DNA of 64,000 nt from Chloroflexota bacterium (lineage in GTDB: Bacteria > Chloroflexota > UBA6077 > JACCZL01): NCBI GenBank assembly GCA_020850535.1, contig JADZEM010000015.1, positions 17,681-81,680 of the forward strand, written 5' to 3'. The position numbers were made by a program, and so were the translations under genes. The notes beneath the pieces are model-generated. The model saw only the letters and a list, made by a program, of their open reading frames with translations, was not told the origin of the DNA and did not search any database. Positions 50,139-59,169 of this stretch are shown here, one piece after another; position 1 is the stretch's first letter, and each line of letters begins with the position of its first letter.

Positions 50139-51809
50139 GTGGCCCAGCGCGCCGCCTCCACCGAGCCTTCAGGCAGCCTCGTCCAGCCGACTGACGCCGC
50201 TGCTGAGCCGACAGGCGTCCGCGCCAGTCCGCCTCGTGCGCTCGCTGCGGCTGTGCTGGCTCCAGACTGCGCCGAACTCGGCCAGCGACGCCGCTCCCGC
50301 CTGACGCCGTCGCTCTGGACCGTCTGGCTCGGATTGGCTGCCCTGGCAGCAGCGCTCGGGGCCGCCCTCCAGCCGATGGAGCCGATTGACTACTGGTGGA
50401 GCGTCCGTCTGGGCGGCCTGATCCGTCAGCTCGGCGCGCTCCCCGCCGACGACCCGCTGGTCTACACACCGGTCCGGCCGGCCCTGGTTGACGGCCAATG
50501 GCTGGCCCGCCTGATCCTCTCGGGCCTGCATGACCTGGGCGGCGTCGCGCTGAGCCTCTCGCTGCGGAGCGCGGTGGCAGTGGTCGCGGCGCTGTCGATC
50601 GCGCGGGCCTGCCGACAGGCGGGCGCCGGGCAGCGAGTCTCGGCGCTGGTCGCTGGCCTCTCTGTCATTCTGTTCGTACCGGGGCTCGCCGTCCGCCCGC
50701 AGCTGCTGGCCGTCATCCCGTTCCTCCTGGTCGCCCAGGCGGCGGCGCGTCCGCCTCAGACCTGGACCGGCAGGCTTGTCGTCGCCGCCGCCGTGGTGTT
50801 CTGGGCGAACGTCCACGGATCGTTCATCCTGATCTATCCGCTGGTCGGCATCAGCATCATGGTGGCGGCCCTGGACTGGGCGCGCACCGGCGAGCGCGCC
50901 GCGCTCAACCGCGCCCTCCTGCTCGGCATCGTCTGCGGCGTGGCGCCGCTGGTCAACCCGCACGGACTGGATCTTGGCGAGTACGTGCGCGACACCGTCC
51001 TCTTCAATGGCGGGTCGGGCGGCGCTTCCGGGGTCGGGGTGCTCGGCCTCGAATGGGGGCCGCCGGCCATTCGGACCCCCTACGGCGGGCTGTTCTACGG
51101 GTCGGTCGTGCTGGTCGTGGTGCTGCTTGCGGCCGGAGTCCGACCGCGCCTCGGCGAGGGGCTGCTGCTGCTCGGCTTCGGGGTGCTGGCCGTCTCATCG
51201 GTGCGGCACGTGCTGTGGTGGTCGCTGGTGGCGGCGCCGTTCGTGGCGCGCGGCATCGCGGCGCTGGCCGAGCGCGGACCGTCCTGGCTCCCGCGTCCCG
51301 GGCCGTTGCCGGCTGGCGCACCGGTGCTGAACGTGACCTGCCTGGCCCTGTTCGGCGTCATGATGGCCGCGTCCCTTCCCTGGTATCGCCAGCAGCTTCC
51401 CCTGCCGCCGACACGAACGGCCCTGCTCGACCTCGACACACCGGTGCAGCTCGGCGAGTACCTTGCGGCGAACCCGCAGCCCGGCCGCCTCTTCAACGAC
51501 ACGAACTGGAGCGCCTACCTGACGTGGCGGCTCGCGCCCGACACGCGCGTGTTCGTCGACAACCGCTTCGAGGCGCACCCTGCCGAGATCTGGGAAGCCT
51601 ACGTGTCGATCAGCCGGGGACACGTCACCTGGGAACGTCAGTTGGATGCGTGGGGCGTCACGCGGCTGGCGCTGAACCCCGTGTCACAGGCAGGGCTGGT
51701 CACGGCGGTCCGTGAGTCCACAGACTGGACGCCGGTCTACGAGGATCGGCAAGCCGTCGTCTTCGTTCGCACCGCCACCCTCGCCGCCGAGGTCCCGCCC
51801 GCGCGGTAG
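50139..51809 (+). CDS. GT-C-like polytopic membrane protein
   Basis: The 556-residue protein has about ten TM helices. The first outer loop reads EPIDYWWSVRLGGLIRQLGA then LPADDPLVYTPVRP, the D-x-W-W and P-x-x-DP-x-x-YT pattern of GT-C glycosyltransferase-like families. FWANVHGSFIL is another family mark. The C-terminal ~120 residues are soluble (GRLFNDTNWSAYLTWRLAPD, VFVDNRFEAHP). It is probably a lipid-linked sugar transferase or related surface-assembly protein. The acceptor is unknown. It pairs with the next membrane protein, 28 nt downstream. Confidence 0.6.
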   Translation: MAQRAASTEPSGSLVQPTDAAAEPTGVRASPPRALAAAVLAPDCAELGQRRRSRLTPSLWTVWLGLAALAAALGAALQPMEPIDYWWSVRLGGLIRQLGALPADDPLVYTPVRPALVDGQWLARLILSGLHDLGGVALSLSLRSAVAVVAALSIARACRQAGAGQRVSALVAGLSVILFVPGLAVRPQLLAVIPFLLVAQAAARPPQTWTGRLVVAAAVVFWANVHGSFILIYPLVGISIMVAALDWARTGERAALNRALLLGIVCGVAPLVNPHGLDLGEYVRDTVLFNGGSGGASGVGVLGLEWGPPAIRTPYGGLFYGSVVLVVVLLAAGVRPRLGEGLLLLGFGVLAVSSVRHVLWWSLVAAPFVARGIAALAERGPSWLPRPGPLPAGAPVLNVTCLALFGVMMAASLPWYRQQLPLPPTRTALLDLDTPVQLGEYLAANPQPGRLFNDTNWSAYLTWRLAPDTRVFVDNRFEAHPAEIWEAYVSISRGHVTWERQLDAWGVTRLALNPVSQAGLVTAVRESTDWTPVYEDRQAVVFVRTATLAAEVPPAR

Positions 51810-51837
51810 CGCCCACCCTTCGCAGACGGAGGTCGCC

Positions 51838-53085
51838 ATGTCCCCAGGGTCCGCGCGGTACAGCGCGCTTCGCGTGTGGCTCGCTGGCGCGTGGGCGCCG
51901 CTGCTGCTGATCGTCGTCGGGTACATCGGCGTGACGGTCGTCATCCTGCGAGCGTTCGACTACAACCCGTCTGGCCCGATCCGCATCGGCACGATGCTGC
52001 CGGCCGACCAGTTCTGGCGGCCAGACACTGTCGTGACGTCGGGCGTCGGCTACGACGGCCAGTGGTTCTTCTACATGGCGCACGATCCGCTGCTGCGGAC
52101 GCCGGACCCGGACTCCTACCTGGACCTGCCCGCCTACCGCTACGCGCGGATCCTCTATCCGACACTGGCCTGGGCGCTGGCGCTCGGGCAGCCGGCCGCG
52201 ATCCCGTGGTCGCTGCTGGTGGTCAACCTGCTGGCCGTCCTGGTTGGCACGGCGGCAGTACTGGACCTGCTCAAACAGCTGGGGGCGAATCGGTGGCTGG
52301 CCGTCGCCTACGCGTTCAGCCCGCCGATCCTCATCGGGGTGTCGGCAGCGCTCGCCGAGCCGACCGCGCTGGCGCTGGTGGCGCTCGGCCTCGCGCTGGT
52401 GGTTCGCGGCAAGGACCGAGCGGCAAGCTGCGTCCTGATGCTGGCCGTCCTGGCCCGCGAACCCTCGATCCTGGTCCCCGTGGCGTTTGGCCTGTACGCG
52501 CTGGGCCGGCGCGACTGGCGGCGCGGCCTGACCTATCTCGTGCCGCTGGCGGTCCCCGTCCTCTGGCACGTCTCGATTCTGGTGCGACTCGGTGCACTGC
52601 CGTCGGCCCAGTCCCCGTCCAACTTCGGCATCCCCTTTGGAGGGGCGTACTACCGCCTGGGCCTGTTGCTCGGGTGGCACGCTCCCGCTCTGGGCGAGCC
52701 GCTGCCCGAGGGGAACGTCTGGCCCGAGGCCGTCATCATTCTGACGAGCTGCGCCATCGTGCTGATCGGCCTGACGAAGCTGCTGGAACGGCGCGACGTG
52801 TTCGCCTGGGTCTTCTTCCTGCAGGCGGCGCTGGCGCTTGGCACTGGTCCGCTGGTCTGGGCGGACCTCCATAGCTACGGGCGAGTGCTGGGGCTGCTCT
52901 ACTTGACGTTTGCGTTCAGCCTGCTGACACAGCCAGCCCGGTCGCGCTTTTTTCCCGGTGCGCTCTCTGAGTGGACTATTCAGCTACCTGGAATGACTAA
53001 GTCTCGGAACATTGCGACAAAACCCGTCACTCCGGCCGTCACGACCCCGTTGATTTCATTGAAGCGGTCGGAACGGTCGTCCTGA
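51838..53085 (+). CDS. GT-C-like membrane protein with atypical C-terminus
   Basis: GGAGGT is 4 nt before ATG 51838. The protein has about nine TM helices, with the outer motif GYDGQWFFYMAHDPLLRTPD and RYARILYPTLAW, typical of AZOBR_p60025-like GT-C proteins. The last ~40 residues (ALSEWTIQLPGMTKSRNIAT and onward) are polar and encoded by DNA clearly poorer in GC than the rest. This may be a frameshifted or replaced 3' end that runs into the flp leader. Confidence 0.65.
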   Translation: MSPGSARYSALRVWLAGAWAPLLLIVVGYIGVTVVILRAFDYNPSGPIRIGTMLPADQFWRPDTVVTSGVGYDGQWFFYMAHDPLLRTPDPDSYLDLPAYRYARILYPTLAWALALGQPAAIPWSLLVVNLLAVLVGTAAVLDLLKQLGANRWLAVAYAFSPPILIGVSAALAEPTALALVALGLALVVRGKDRAASCVLMLAVLAREPSILVPVAFGLYALGRRDWRRGLTYLVPLAVPVLWHVSILVRLGALPSAQSPSNFGIPFGGAYYRLGLLLGWHAPALGEPLPEGNVWPEAVIILTSCAIVLIGLTKLLERRDVFAWVFFLQAALALGTGPLVWADLHSYGRVLGLLYLTFAFSLLTQPARSRFFPGALSEWTIQLPGMTKSRNIATKPVTPAVTTPLISLKRSERSS

Positions 53086-53125
53086 CGCGCTGAAGCGACA
53101 TCATTTTCATCGTCGCGGAGGAATC

Positions 53126-53311
53126 ATGTTCGAAGTTGTGCGGCACTACCTCAACCTGCTGGCGGTCAAGACTGGTAAGGGCCAGGGCCTCGTCGAGTAC
53201 GCCCTCATCATCGTGTTGATCTCGGTCGTGTCGATCCTGATCCTGGGCACCCTCGGCCAGAGCGTCTCCAGCGTCTTCTCGCAGGCGAACGCGGCGCTGG
53301 CTGCGCCGTGA
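53126..53311 (+). CDS. flp: Flp-type pilin 1
   Basis: The 61-residue prepilin has the class IVb site KGQG-LVEYALIIVLISVVS with Glu5 after the cleavage point, followed by one hydrophobic helix and LGQSVSSVFSQANAALAAP. GGAGG precedes the ATG. It heads the Tad cluster. Its 3' half is almost identical to pilin 2. Confidence 0.93.
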   Translation: MFEVVRHYLNLLAVKTGKGQGLVEYALIIVLISVVSILILGTLGQSVSSVFSQANAALAAP

Positions 53312-53360
53312 TCTGACGCGCGGGAGACCGGGGTCGGCTAAGACTCCAGCATCCCTGACA

Positions 53361-53398
53361 AGAACAGCCCGCCTGGGAAATCCCAGGCGGGCTGTTCT
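53361..53398 (+). terminator. Perfect hairpin after flp1
   Basis: AGAACAGCCCGCCTGGGA pairs fully with TCCCAGGCGGGCTGTTCT over a 2-nt centre. There is no T-run. Such a hairpin may also stabilise the abundant pilin mRNA. The remainder of 53312-53643 holds no gene. Confidence 0.65.
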
Positions 53399-53643
53399 CG
53401 TTGTGAGGCCGCACCCGTTGCGGACCCGCGCGGCATAGACCCAATCGACGGCCTGCTGATAGCCCGAACGGATCAGTCACCCTGTCCTTCTGTACCATTT
53501 CTGCGAAATCACCATTATAGCCGTCTCTTTCATGCGTGACACCCCGTTAGTCCTTGGTGGAAGGTCGGAAGCCCATCGGGGGCGGCAACTGGAGCAGCGG
53601 GCGGCCGAGGCTCCATCCGACCCGTAGTGAATTGAGGGGACTC

Positions 53644-53829
53644 ATGTTCGACATCGTTCGGCACTACTTGGACCTTCTCACGCTCAAGACCGGTAAGGGC
53701 CAGGGTCTCGTCGAGTACGCACTCATCATCGTCCTCATCTCCGTTGTCTCCATCGTGATCCTGGGCACCCTCGGCCAGAGCGTCTCCAGCGTCTTCTCGC
53801 AGGCGAACGCGGCGCTGGCCGCCCCGTGA
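53644..53829 (+). CDS. flp: Flp-type pilin 2
   Basis: This 61-residue prepilin differs from pilin 1 at only seven or so positions, all in the leader and early helix, and has the same GQG-LVEYALI processing site. The identical 3' half at DNA level points to recent duplication or gene conversion. GGGG precedes the ATG. Confidence 0.92.
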   Translation: MFDIVRHYLDLLTLKTGKGQGLVEYALIIVLISVVSIVILGTLGQSVSSVFSQANAALAAP

Positions 53830-53883
53830 TCTCGCGCTCTGGCAGCTAGCGCTGCCGGAGCCAGTGACGCCTGGTTACCCGAG

Positions 53884-53912
53884 GCGGCCCACCCGAACGT
53901 CGGGTGGGCCGC
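53884..53912 (+). terminator. Hairpin after flp2
   Basis: GCGGCCCACCCGA pairs with TCGGGTGGGCCGC (13 bp, 3-nt loop). The rest of 53830-54205 shows no gene. Confidence 0.6.
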
Positions 53913-54205
53913 TCGTCGTTTCGGGACCAGCCCTGACCGGCACGGTTGGGGCTGACGCCCGTCGGGGGCCGCGAGCGCTGCGTGGGGGCCGCCCTCCCAC
54001 ACGGGGCGCGTGGCAAGCGTAAGGAACTCACGATTGATGACTCGTCGAGCGTTGGGCAGCGGGGGCGTCTCTCGGCGTCACTCTCTGCCGTTCTTTAGTG
54101 CAGAAGCTGTGAGTACCGCTGCCCGGGCGACTGCGTACTCGGTCGTTCGTGCGAGCGGCTGCCTACACAGGTCGTCGGCTATCGGGGTCGGCGAAGGAGG
54201 ACTCG

Positions 54206-54388
54206 ATGCCAAGCCGGTTCTGGCACTGGCTGCACCAACTCTCCCGCCAGGTGCAGCGTGGGCAGGGCCTTGCTGAGTACGGGCTGCTGTTGGTGCTGAT
54301 GGCCGTGACCTGCGTCGCGGTCCTGACGACGGTCGGCCAGAGCGTCAACGGGCTGTACTCGCACTTCCAGAGTGTCTTCCCACGGTAG
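54206..54388 (+). CDS. Flp-type pilin 3 (diverged)
   Basis: A 60-residue prepilin with GQG-LAEYGLLLVLMAVTC and a C-terminal SVNGLYSHFQSVFPR. AAGGAGG precedes the ATG. The diverged helix and Trp/His-rich leader (RFWHWLHQLSRQVQRGQG) suggest a minor pilin or a separate pilin type. Confidence 0.85.
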   Translation: MPSRFWHWLHQLSRQVQRGQGLAEYGLLLVLMAVTCVAVLTTVGQSVNGLYSHFQSVFPR

Positions 54389-54404
54389 GGGTGGATTCAG
54401 CCAA

Positions 54405-54434
54405 CTGAGGCCGGCGCCTGTGCGCCGGCCTCAG
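54405..54434 (+). terminator. Hairpin before cpaB
   Basis: CTGAGGCCGGCGC pairs with GCGCCGGCCTCAG (13 bp, 4-nt loop) between pilin 3 and cpaB. It may attenuate transcription from pilin genes into the assembly genes. Confidence 0.55.
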
Positions 54435-54475
54435 CCGGAAGTTGCAGTCGAAGTCGAAGCGGAAGGAAAGAGCAG

Positions 54476-55306
54476 ATGAAGCGACGAGGAGCGTTGGCGC
54501 TGATGGCCCTCGGCATCCTCCTCGCGGGTGGAGCGAGCGTCATCGTGCTCGGCATCGCCCGCCAGGCGGGTGAGGCGAGCCGGGCCGTGATTCCCCAGGT
54601 CTACGTGGTGATGGCCGTCCGCGAGATTCCAGACGGCGCGGTGGTCGTGCCAGACGCCCTGGTCGTGCGGCCGTTCCCGGCCGACTTCGCCCCACAGGGC
54701 GCTATCGTCCAGCCTGAGGCTGCCGTCGGCAAGTTCGCCGTCGGCACGATCTACAAGGATCAGATTCTGCTCAACGGTCACGTCTCGACCGGCAAGAAGG
54801 CCTCCAGCATGTCGGACCGCGTGCCAACGGGCAAGGTGGTCGTATGGCTGCCGATGCCAGACCTGCTGGCCGGACAGGTCGGCTTCCGGCCGGGCGACCG
54901 CCTCGACATCCTGCTCTCGCTGAAGCTGGTGCAGAACTCGCTGGGGAGCGACGAGGGCGCCGGCGGCAACCTCGGCATGAGCACCCAGACGACGCTGCAG
55001 AACGTCGAGATCTTCGCCATTGGCGAGCAGATTCAAGCGGGCGTCCAGGCGACCAGCAGCGGCCTCAGCGCCCGTACGTCGTCCAGCACCCAACCGCTGG
55101 CCCTCCTGGTCGATCACCAGGACGCGATCATCATCAAGTACATCAAGGACTCCGGCGGCACCATCGACATCGCGCTGCGCTCCTCAGACGAGGACCGCAT
55201 CGTTCGGACAGACGCCGTGACGGTGGACAGCATTGCCGAGCGTTTCCGCTTCCGCGTCCCGCAGGAGGTTGGCCAGGCGAAGCCAGCCGCAGGAGTGATG
55301 CCGTGA
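54476..55306 (+). CDS. cpaB: Flp pilus assembly protein CpaB/RcpC
   Basis: The 276-residue protein has an N-terminal TM helix (GALALMALGILLAGGASVIVLG). An SAF-like domain follows (VYVVMAVREIPDGAVVVPDA), then the RcpC beta domain (GFRPGDRLDILLSL, NVEIFAIGEQ). It would sit outside the membrane near the pilus base. Its stop overlaps the next gene by GTGA. Confidence 0.9.
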   Translation: MKRRGALALMALGILLAGGASVIVLGIARQAGEASRAVIPQVYVVMAVREIPDGAVVVPDALVVRPFPADFAPQGAIVQPEAAVGKFAVGTIYKDQILLNGHVSTGKKASSMSDRVPTGKVVVWLPMPDLLAGQVGFRPGDRLDILLSLKLVQNSLGSDEGAGGNLGMSTQTTLQNVEIFAIGEQIQAGVQATSSGLSARTSSSTQPLALLVDHQDAIIIKYIKDSGGTIDIALRSSDEDRIVRTDAVTVDSIAERFRFRVPQEVGQAKPAAGVMP

Positions 55307-56580
55307 ACAACCGAACATCGCGACTCCGCGTGCTGGTCCTGCGTGACCCTGGCTTCCAGCTTGACGGCCATGAGACCGATGTCGGCCCGATCACCTCGAT
55401 GCTCGAACAGGATCCCACCTTCAAGGTCAGCGAGAGCGCCGCTGGCTACGGCGAGGCGGCGCGAGCCGTCCACCGTGGCGACGTCGACCTGGTGATCGTG
55501 GACGAGGTGGCCGGCGATCCAGCAGCCGTGGTCGAGCAGTTGGACGCCGCCGCTCCCGAGATTCCGGTCATCGTCCTGCTCGATCAGGAGACGGCCACCC
55601 TGGCGCAAGCCTGTATCCTGGCGGGCGCGCGTGCCTACCTCTTCCGCCCCTTCGAGCCCGGCGACCTGATCGAGATGATCCGCCGCATCTACGAGAAGGA
55701 GGATCGGCGGCGGCGCAAGTCCTCTCCACAGGGCGGCTCGAAGAGCGGTCGGATGATCGCGGTGCACGGCCCGAAGGGGGGTGTGGGCACCACCACCATC
55801 GCGGTGAACCTGGCGGTGACCATCTACCAGCAGACCGGCTTGCGCGTGGTGCTGGTGGACGGCAGCCTGCTCTCGGGCGATGTCGCCGTTGCGATGAACA
55901 TCGCCAACGAGAACAGCATTGCCGACATGGTCGCTCACCTGCGCGACCTGGACGGCGATCTGCTGAACGACATCCTGCTGCACCACAACTCGGGGATCTG
56001 GGTGCTCCCCGCGCCCTCTGAACTGGAGCGCGCCGAGGTCATCTCCGGCGAGGAGACGACCGCCGTCTTCACCGCCCTGCGCCAGCACTACGACGTCATC
56101 GTCGTGGACACGGCCTCGCGGCCAGACGAGCACCTGCTGGCGGCGCTCGACCTCTCGGATGCCGTGCTGGTGGTCTGCACGCCGGAGATCGCCTCGCTCA
56201 AGAACGCCGCGCGCTTCCTGGCCCTGGCCCACGAGCTGGGCTACGGCGACGAGAAGCTCAAGCTGACCATCAACCGTCTGAGCAGCGGTGGCTCGATCCC
56301 GCTCAAGGATATCGAGTCGAACCTCCGCCACAAGATGGCGTTTGGCCTGCCCAGCGATGGTCTGCCCGTCATCGAGGCGCTGAACGCGGGAGAGCCGGTC
56401 GTCCTGATGCGCCCGAGCGCCCGGATGTCCCGGCAGATCCACTCGGTGGCCCACGAGCTCATTCGGCAGCTCGGGCTGTCCGACGAGGAGCCGCAGGCCA
56501 AGGGCACAGCCAACGTCGCACCTAAGAAGCGCCCGGGTCTGGGGGTGCTCACCAAGCTCACACGCCGAAAGGCCAGCTAG
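55303..56580 (+). CDS. cpaE: CpaE/TadZ pilus localisation ATPase
   Basis: The 425-residue protein has an N-terminal atypical receiver domain (RVLVLRDPGFQLDGHETDVG; LVIVDEVAG in place of a phospho-Asp loop; RAYLFRPFEPGDL). A MinD/ParA-like ATPase follows with the deviant Walker A HGPKGGVGTTTIAVNLA and VDTASRPDEHLLAALDLSD. TadZ places the Tad machine at a pole. The frame is open far upstream inside cpaB, but GTG 55303 with the GTGA overlap is preferred. Confidence 0.92.
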   Translation: MNNRTSRLRVLVLRDPGFQLDGHETDVGPITSMLEQDPTFKVSESAAGYGEAARAVHRGDVDLVIVDEVAGDPAAVVEQLDAAAPEIPVIVLLDQETATLAQACILAGARAYLFRPFEPGDLIEMIRRIYEKEDRRRRKSSPQGGSKSGRMIAVHGPKGGVGTTTIAVNLAVTIYQQTGLRVVLVDGSLLSGDVAVAMNIANENSIADMVAHLRDLDGDLLNDILLHHNSGIWVLPAPSELERAEVISGEETTAVFTALRQHYDVIVVDTASRPDEHLLAALDLSDAVLVVCTPEIASLKNAARFLALAHELGYGDEKLKLTINRLSSGGSIPLKDIESNLRHKMAFGLPSDGLPVIEALNAGEPVVLMRPSARMSRQIHSVAHELIRQLGLSDEEPQAKGTANVAPKKRPGLGVLTKLTRRKAS

Positions 56581-56733
56581 CCGCCCGCCGGGCGGCGCCG
56601 GATTGTCCCGTCCGCGCCGCCCCCGGCGTTGGCCTAGATAGGGGTCAACGACGACCGTTCCCCGTCGACCAACGCCGCGAGACCAGCGCCAGCACTCTGC
56701 CCCGTACGCACGCGTGACAAGGACGGACCGACG

Positions 56734-58173
56734 ATGCCATCACCGATTTTTGAGCGGCTCAACGGAGCGCGCACCGAGGCTGATCCGAAGCGCTCCGGCC
56801 CGACTCGTCCGACGGAGCGAGCGAAGGAGCAGGCCCAGCCAAACGGTGCACAGCTGAATCGGACCGACTTCGGCGCGCTCAAGTCCCGCATTCAGCGTCG
56901 CATCATCGCCGAGCTGGCCCCCGAAGCCGATCTCGGCGGCGTACCCGGCCGCCGGGCCATCGAGGAGCTGTTCAACGACACGCTCGCCGAAGAGGGCATT
57001 CCGCTCCCGCGCTTGGAGCGCACGCGCCTCCTCGAAGCGATTATGGCCGAGCTGCTCTCGTTCGGCCCCATCGAGCCGCTCCTGCGCGACGAGTCGATCA
57101 GCGAGATCATGGTCAACGGGCCAGATCAGATCTGGGTCGAGCGGAAGGGTCAGCTCGAAGAGACCGATATCCGCTTCGAGAACGACGATCACGTGCGGCG
57201 GATCATCGACCGCATCGTGGCGCCGCTCGGCCGCCGCTGCGACGAAGCCTCCCCGATGGTGGACGCCCGTCTGCCTGACGGCTCGCGCGTCAACGCGATC
57301 ATCCCGCCGATCTCGCTGATCGGACCCGTCATCACCATCCGAAAGTTCTCACGCGAAGCCCTGACGATGCAGAACCTCGTGCAGTACGGGTCGATCACTC
57401 CCGACGTGGCCGACTTCCTGAGCCTGTGCGTCCAGGGCTGCCTCAACGTCCTGGTGTCTGGCGGCACGGGCTCGGGCAAGACGACGCTGCTCAACGTGCT
57501 GTCGTCGTTCATCCCAACCAATGAGCGCATCGTGACGATCGAGGACGCCGCCGAGCTGCGGCTGCGCCAGCGCCACGTGATCTCACTGGAGAAGCGCCCC
57601 GCCAACATCGAGGGCACGGGTGAGGTGCCGATCCGCCAACTGGTGGTCAACGCGCTCCGAATGCGGCCCGACCGGGTGGTGGTCGGAGAGTGCCGAGGCT
57701 CCGAAGCGCTCGACATGCTCCAGGCGATGAACACTGGCCACGACGGCTCGATGACCACGCTGCACTCGAACGGCCCGCGCGATACGCTGGCCCGCCTCGA
57801 AACGATGGTGATGATGTCCGGCATCGAGCTGCCGCACCGGGCCATCCGCGAGCAGATCGCATCTGCCGTGGACCTCATCATCCACCAGGAGCGTCTGTTC
57901 GACGGCTCACGCAAGGTCACGCACGTCTCGGAAGTGCAGGGCATGGAAGGCGACGTGATCATCCTGCAGGACATCTTCCGCTTCGAGCAGGGGGCCATCG
58001 TGCGCGGCAAGGTCCAGGGCGAGCTGCGCTCGACCGGCGTCCGCCCGAAGTTCGAGTTGAAGATGGCCCGCAACGGCGTCAAGCTCCCCGATGCCCTGTT
58101 CGGCAACGGCAACGGCATCAGCCAGCGGCTCAACGAGAGCCGCGTCACCTCCCCGCTCCGAGGAGGCCACTAA
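56734..58173 (+). CDS. cpaF: CpaF/TadA secretion ATPase
   Basis: This 479-residue hexameric ATPase powers pilus assembly. It has the N-terminal CpaF domain (EPLLRDESISEIMVNGPDQI). Walker A is SGGTGSGKTTLLNVLSSF (near residue 241). Asp box is TIEDAAELRL, Walker B-like is MRPDRVVVGECRGSEALDML, and the His box is GHDGSMTTLHSNGPRD. All motifs are intact. It lies 153 nt after cpaE and 3 nt before tadB. Confidence 0.95.
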   Translation: MPSPIFERLNGARTEADPKRSGPTRPTERAKEQAQPNGAQLNRTDFGALKSRIQRRIIAELAPEADLGGVPGRRAIEELFNDTLAEEGIPLPRLERTRLLEAIMAELLSFGPIEPLLRDESISEIMVNGPDQIWVERKGQLEETDIRFENDDHVRRIIDRIVAPLGRRCDEASPMVDARLPDGSRVNAIIPPISLIGPVITIRKFSREALTMQNLVQYGSITPDVADFLSLCVQGCLNVLVSGGTGSGKTTLLNVLSSFIPTNERIVTIEDAAELRLRQRHVISLEKRPANIEGTGEVPIRQLVVNALRMRPDRVVVGECRGSEALDMLQAMNTGHDGSMTTLHSNGPRDTLARLETMVMMSGIELPHRAIREQIASAVDLIIHQERLFDGSRKVTHVSEVQGMEGDVIILQDIFRFEQGAIVRGKVQGELRSTGVRPKFELKMARNGVKLPDALFGNGNGISQRLNESRVTSPLRGGH

Positions 58174-58176
58174 GCC

Positions 58177-59169
58177 ATGACCCAGCCCGAGCTCGCCGCC
58201 CTGATCGCCGGCGCCGGCATCTTGATGATGACGTTCGCCGTGTTCCAGCTCGCCAGTCAGGCGTTGCTTGACAGCCGGCTGCGCGTCTTCGTGCGGCGAG
58301 GCTCGACCCCCCAGCCGGTCATGAGCGTGCGCCGCCAGCGCCAGACCTCGCGCGTCGCCTGGGTCGAGGAAGTCAACCGCCGCCTGCGACAGGCCAACTA
58401 CTCCAAGCAGCTGCAATTGCGGCTGGTGCGCGCGGGCGTGGACATGCAGGCCAGCCGCTTCCTGGTCATTCAGGGCATCGCCGGCGTCGGAGGCTTCATC
58501 GTCGTCTGGTACCTGGCGAACACCGTCCCCGACCTGAAGGGCATGGGCGCCGTGATCGTCGCGATGACGGTCCTGCCGGTTGCCTGGTTCGTTCCCCTGA
58601 TGACGCTCTCGTTCCTCGAGGGCACGCGGCTCAAGAAGCTGGAGCGGCAGCTCGCGCCGACCATCGACTCGATGGCCGGTGCGCTCCAGGCGGGGTCGAG
58701 CCTCCCCCAGGCGATGGAGATGGCCAGCCGCGAAATGGCCGCTCCGATCGGCGAGGAGCTGGCTATCGCCGTCCGCGAGATGGCGGTGGGTGTCCCGATG
58801 CAGGAGGCGTTCGCGCACATGCTCGACCGCGTCCGCAGCCTCGACCTCGACATGCTGGTGACGGCGATCACCATCCAGCACCGCGTGGGCGGCAACCTCG
58901 GGCAGATCCTCCGGACGATCTCCCACACCATCCGCGAGCGACTGCGTATTCGCGGCGAGATCGCCATCCTGACGGCGCAGCAGCGGATGTCGGCCTACAT
59001 CGTCAGCGCCCTCCCGATCCTGATCGTCGGTGCGCTGTTCGTGCTCGCGCCGGCCTACATCGGCAAGCTGTTCCAGCCGGGCATCGCCCGCATGCTGCTG
59101 ATCATGGGCGGCTTCGGGATGCTGGCCGGCTTCTACGCGCTCATGAAGATTGCAGACATCGATGTGTAA
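58177..59169 (+). CDS. tadB: Tad pilus inner-membrane platform protein TadB
   Basis: The 330-residue T2SSF protein has one N-terminal TM helix, two central ones (FLVIQGIAGVGGFIVVWYLA, GAVIVAMTVLPVAWFVPLMT) and two at the end. The GspF/TadB cytosolic domain has LAPTIDSMAGALQAGSSLPQ and VGVPMQEAFAHMLDRV. Its end overlaps the next start by 8 nt. Confidence 0.92.
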   Translation: MTQPELAALIAGAGILMMTFAVFQLASQALLDSRLRVFVRRGSTPQPVMSVRRQRQTSRVAWVEEVNRRLRQANYSKQLQLRLVRAGVDMQASRFLVIQGIAGVGGFIVVWYLANTVPDLKGMGAVIVAMTVLPVAWFVPLMTLSFLEGTRLKKLERQLAPTIDSMAGALQAGSSLPQAMEMASREMAAPIGEELAIAVREMAVGVPMQEAFAHMLDRVRSLDLDMLVTAITIQHRVGGNLGQILRTISHTIRERLRIRGEIAILTAQQRMSAYIVSALPILIVGALFVLAPAYIGKLFQPGIARMLLIMGGFGMLAGFYALMKIADIDV

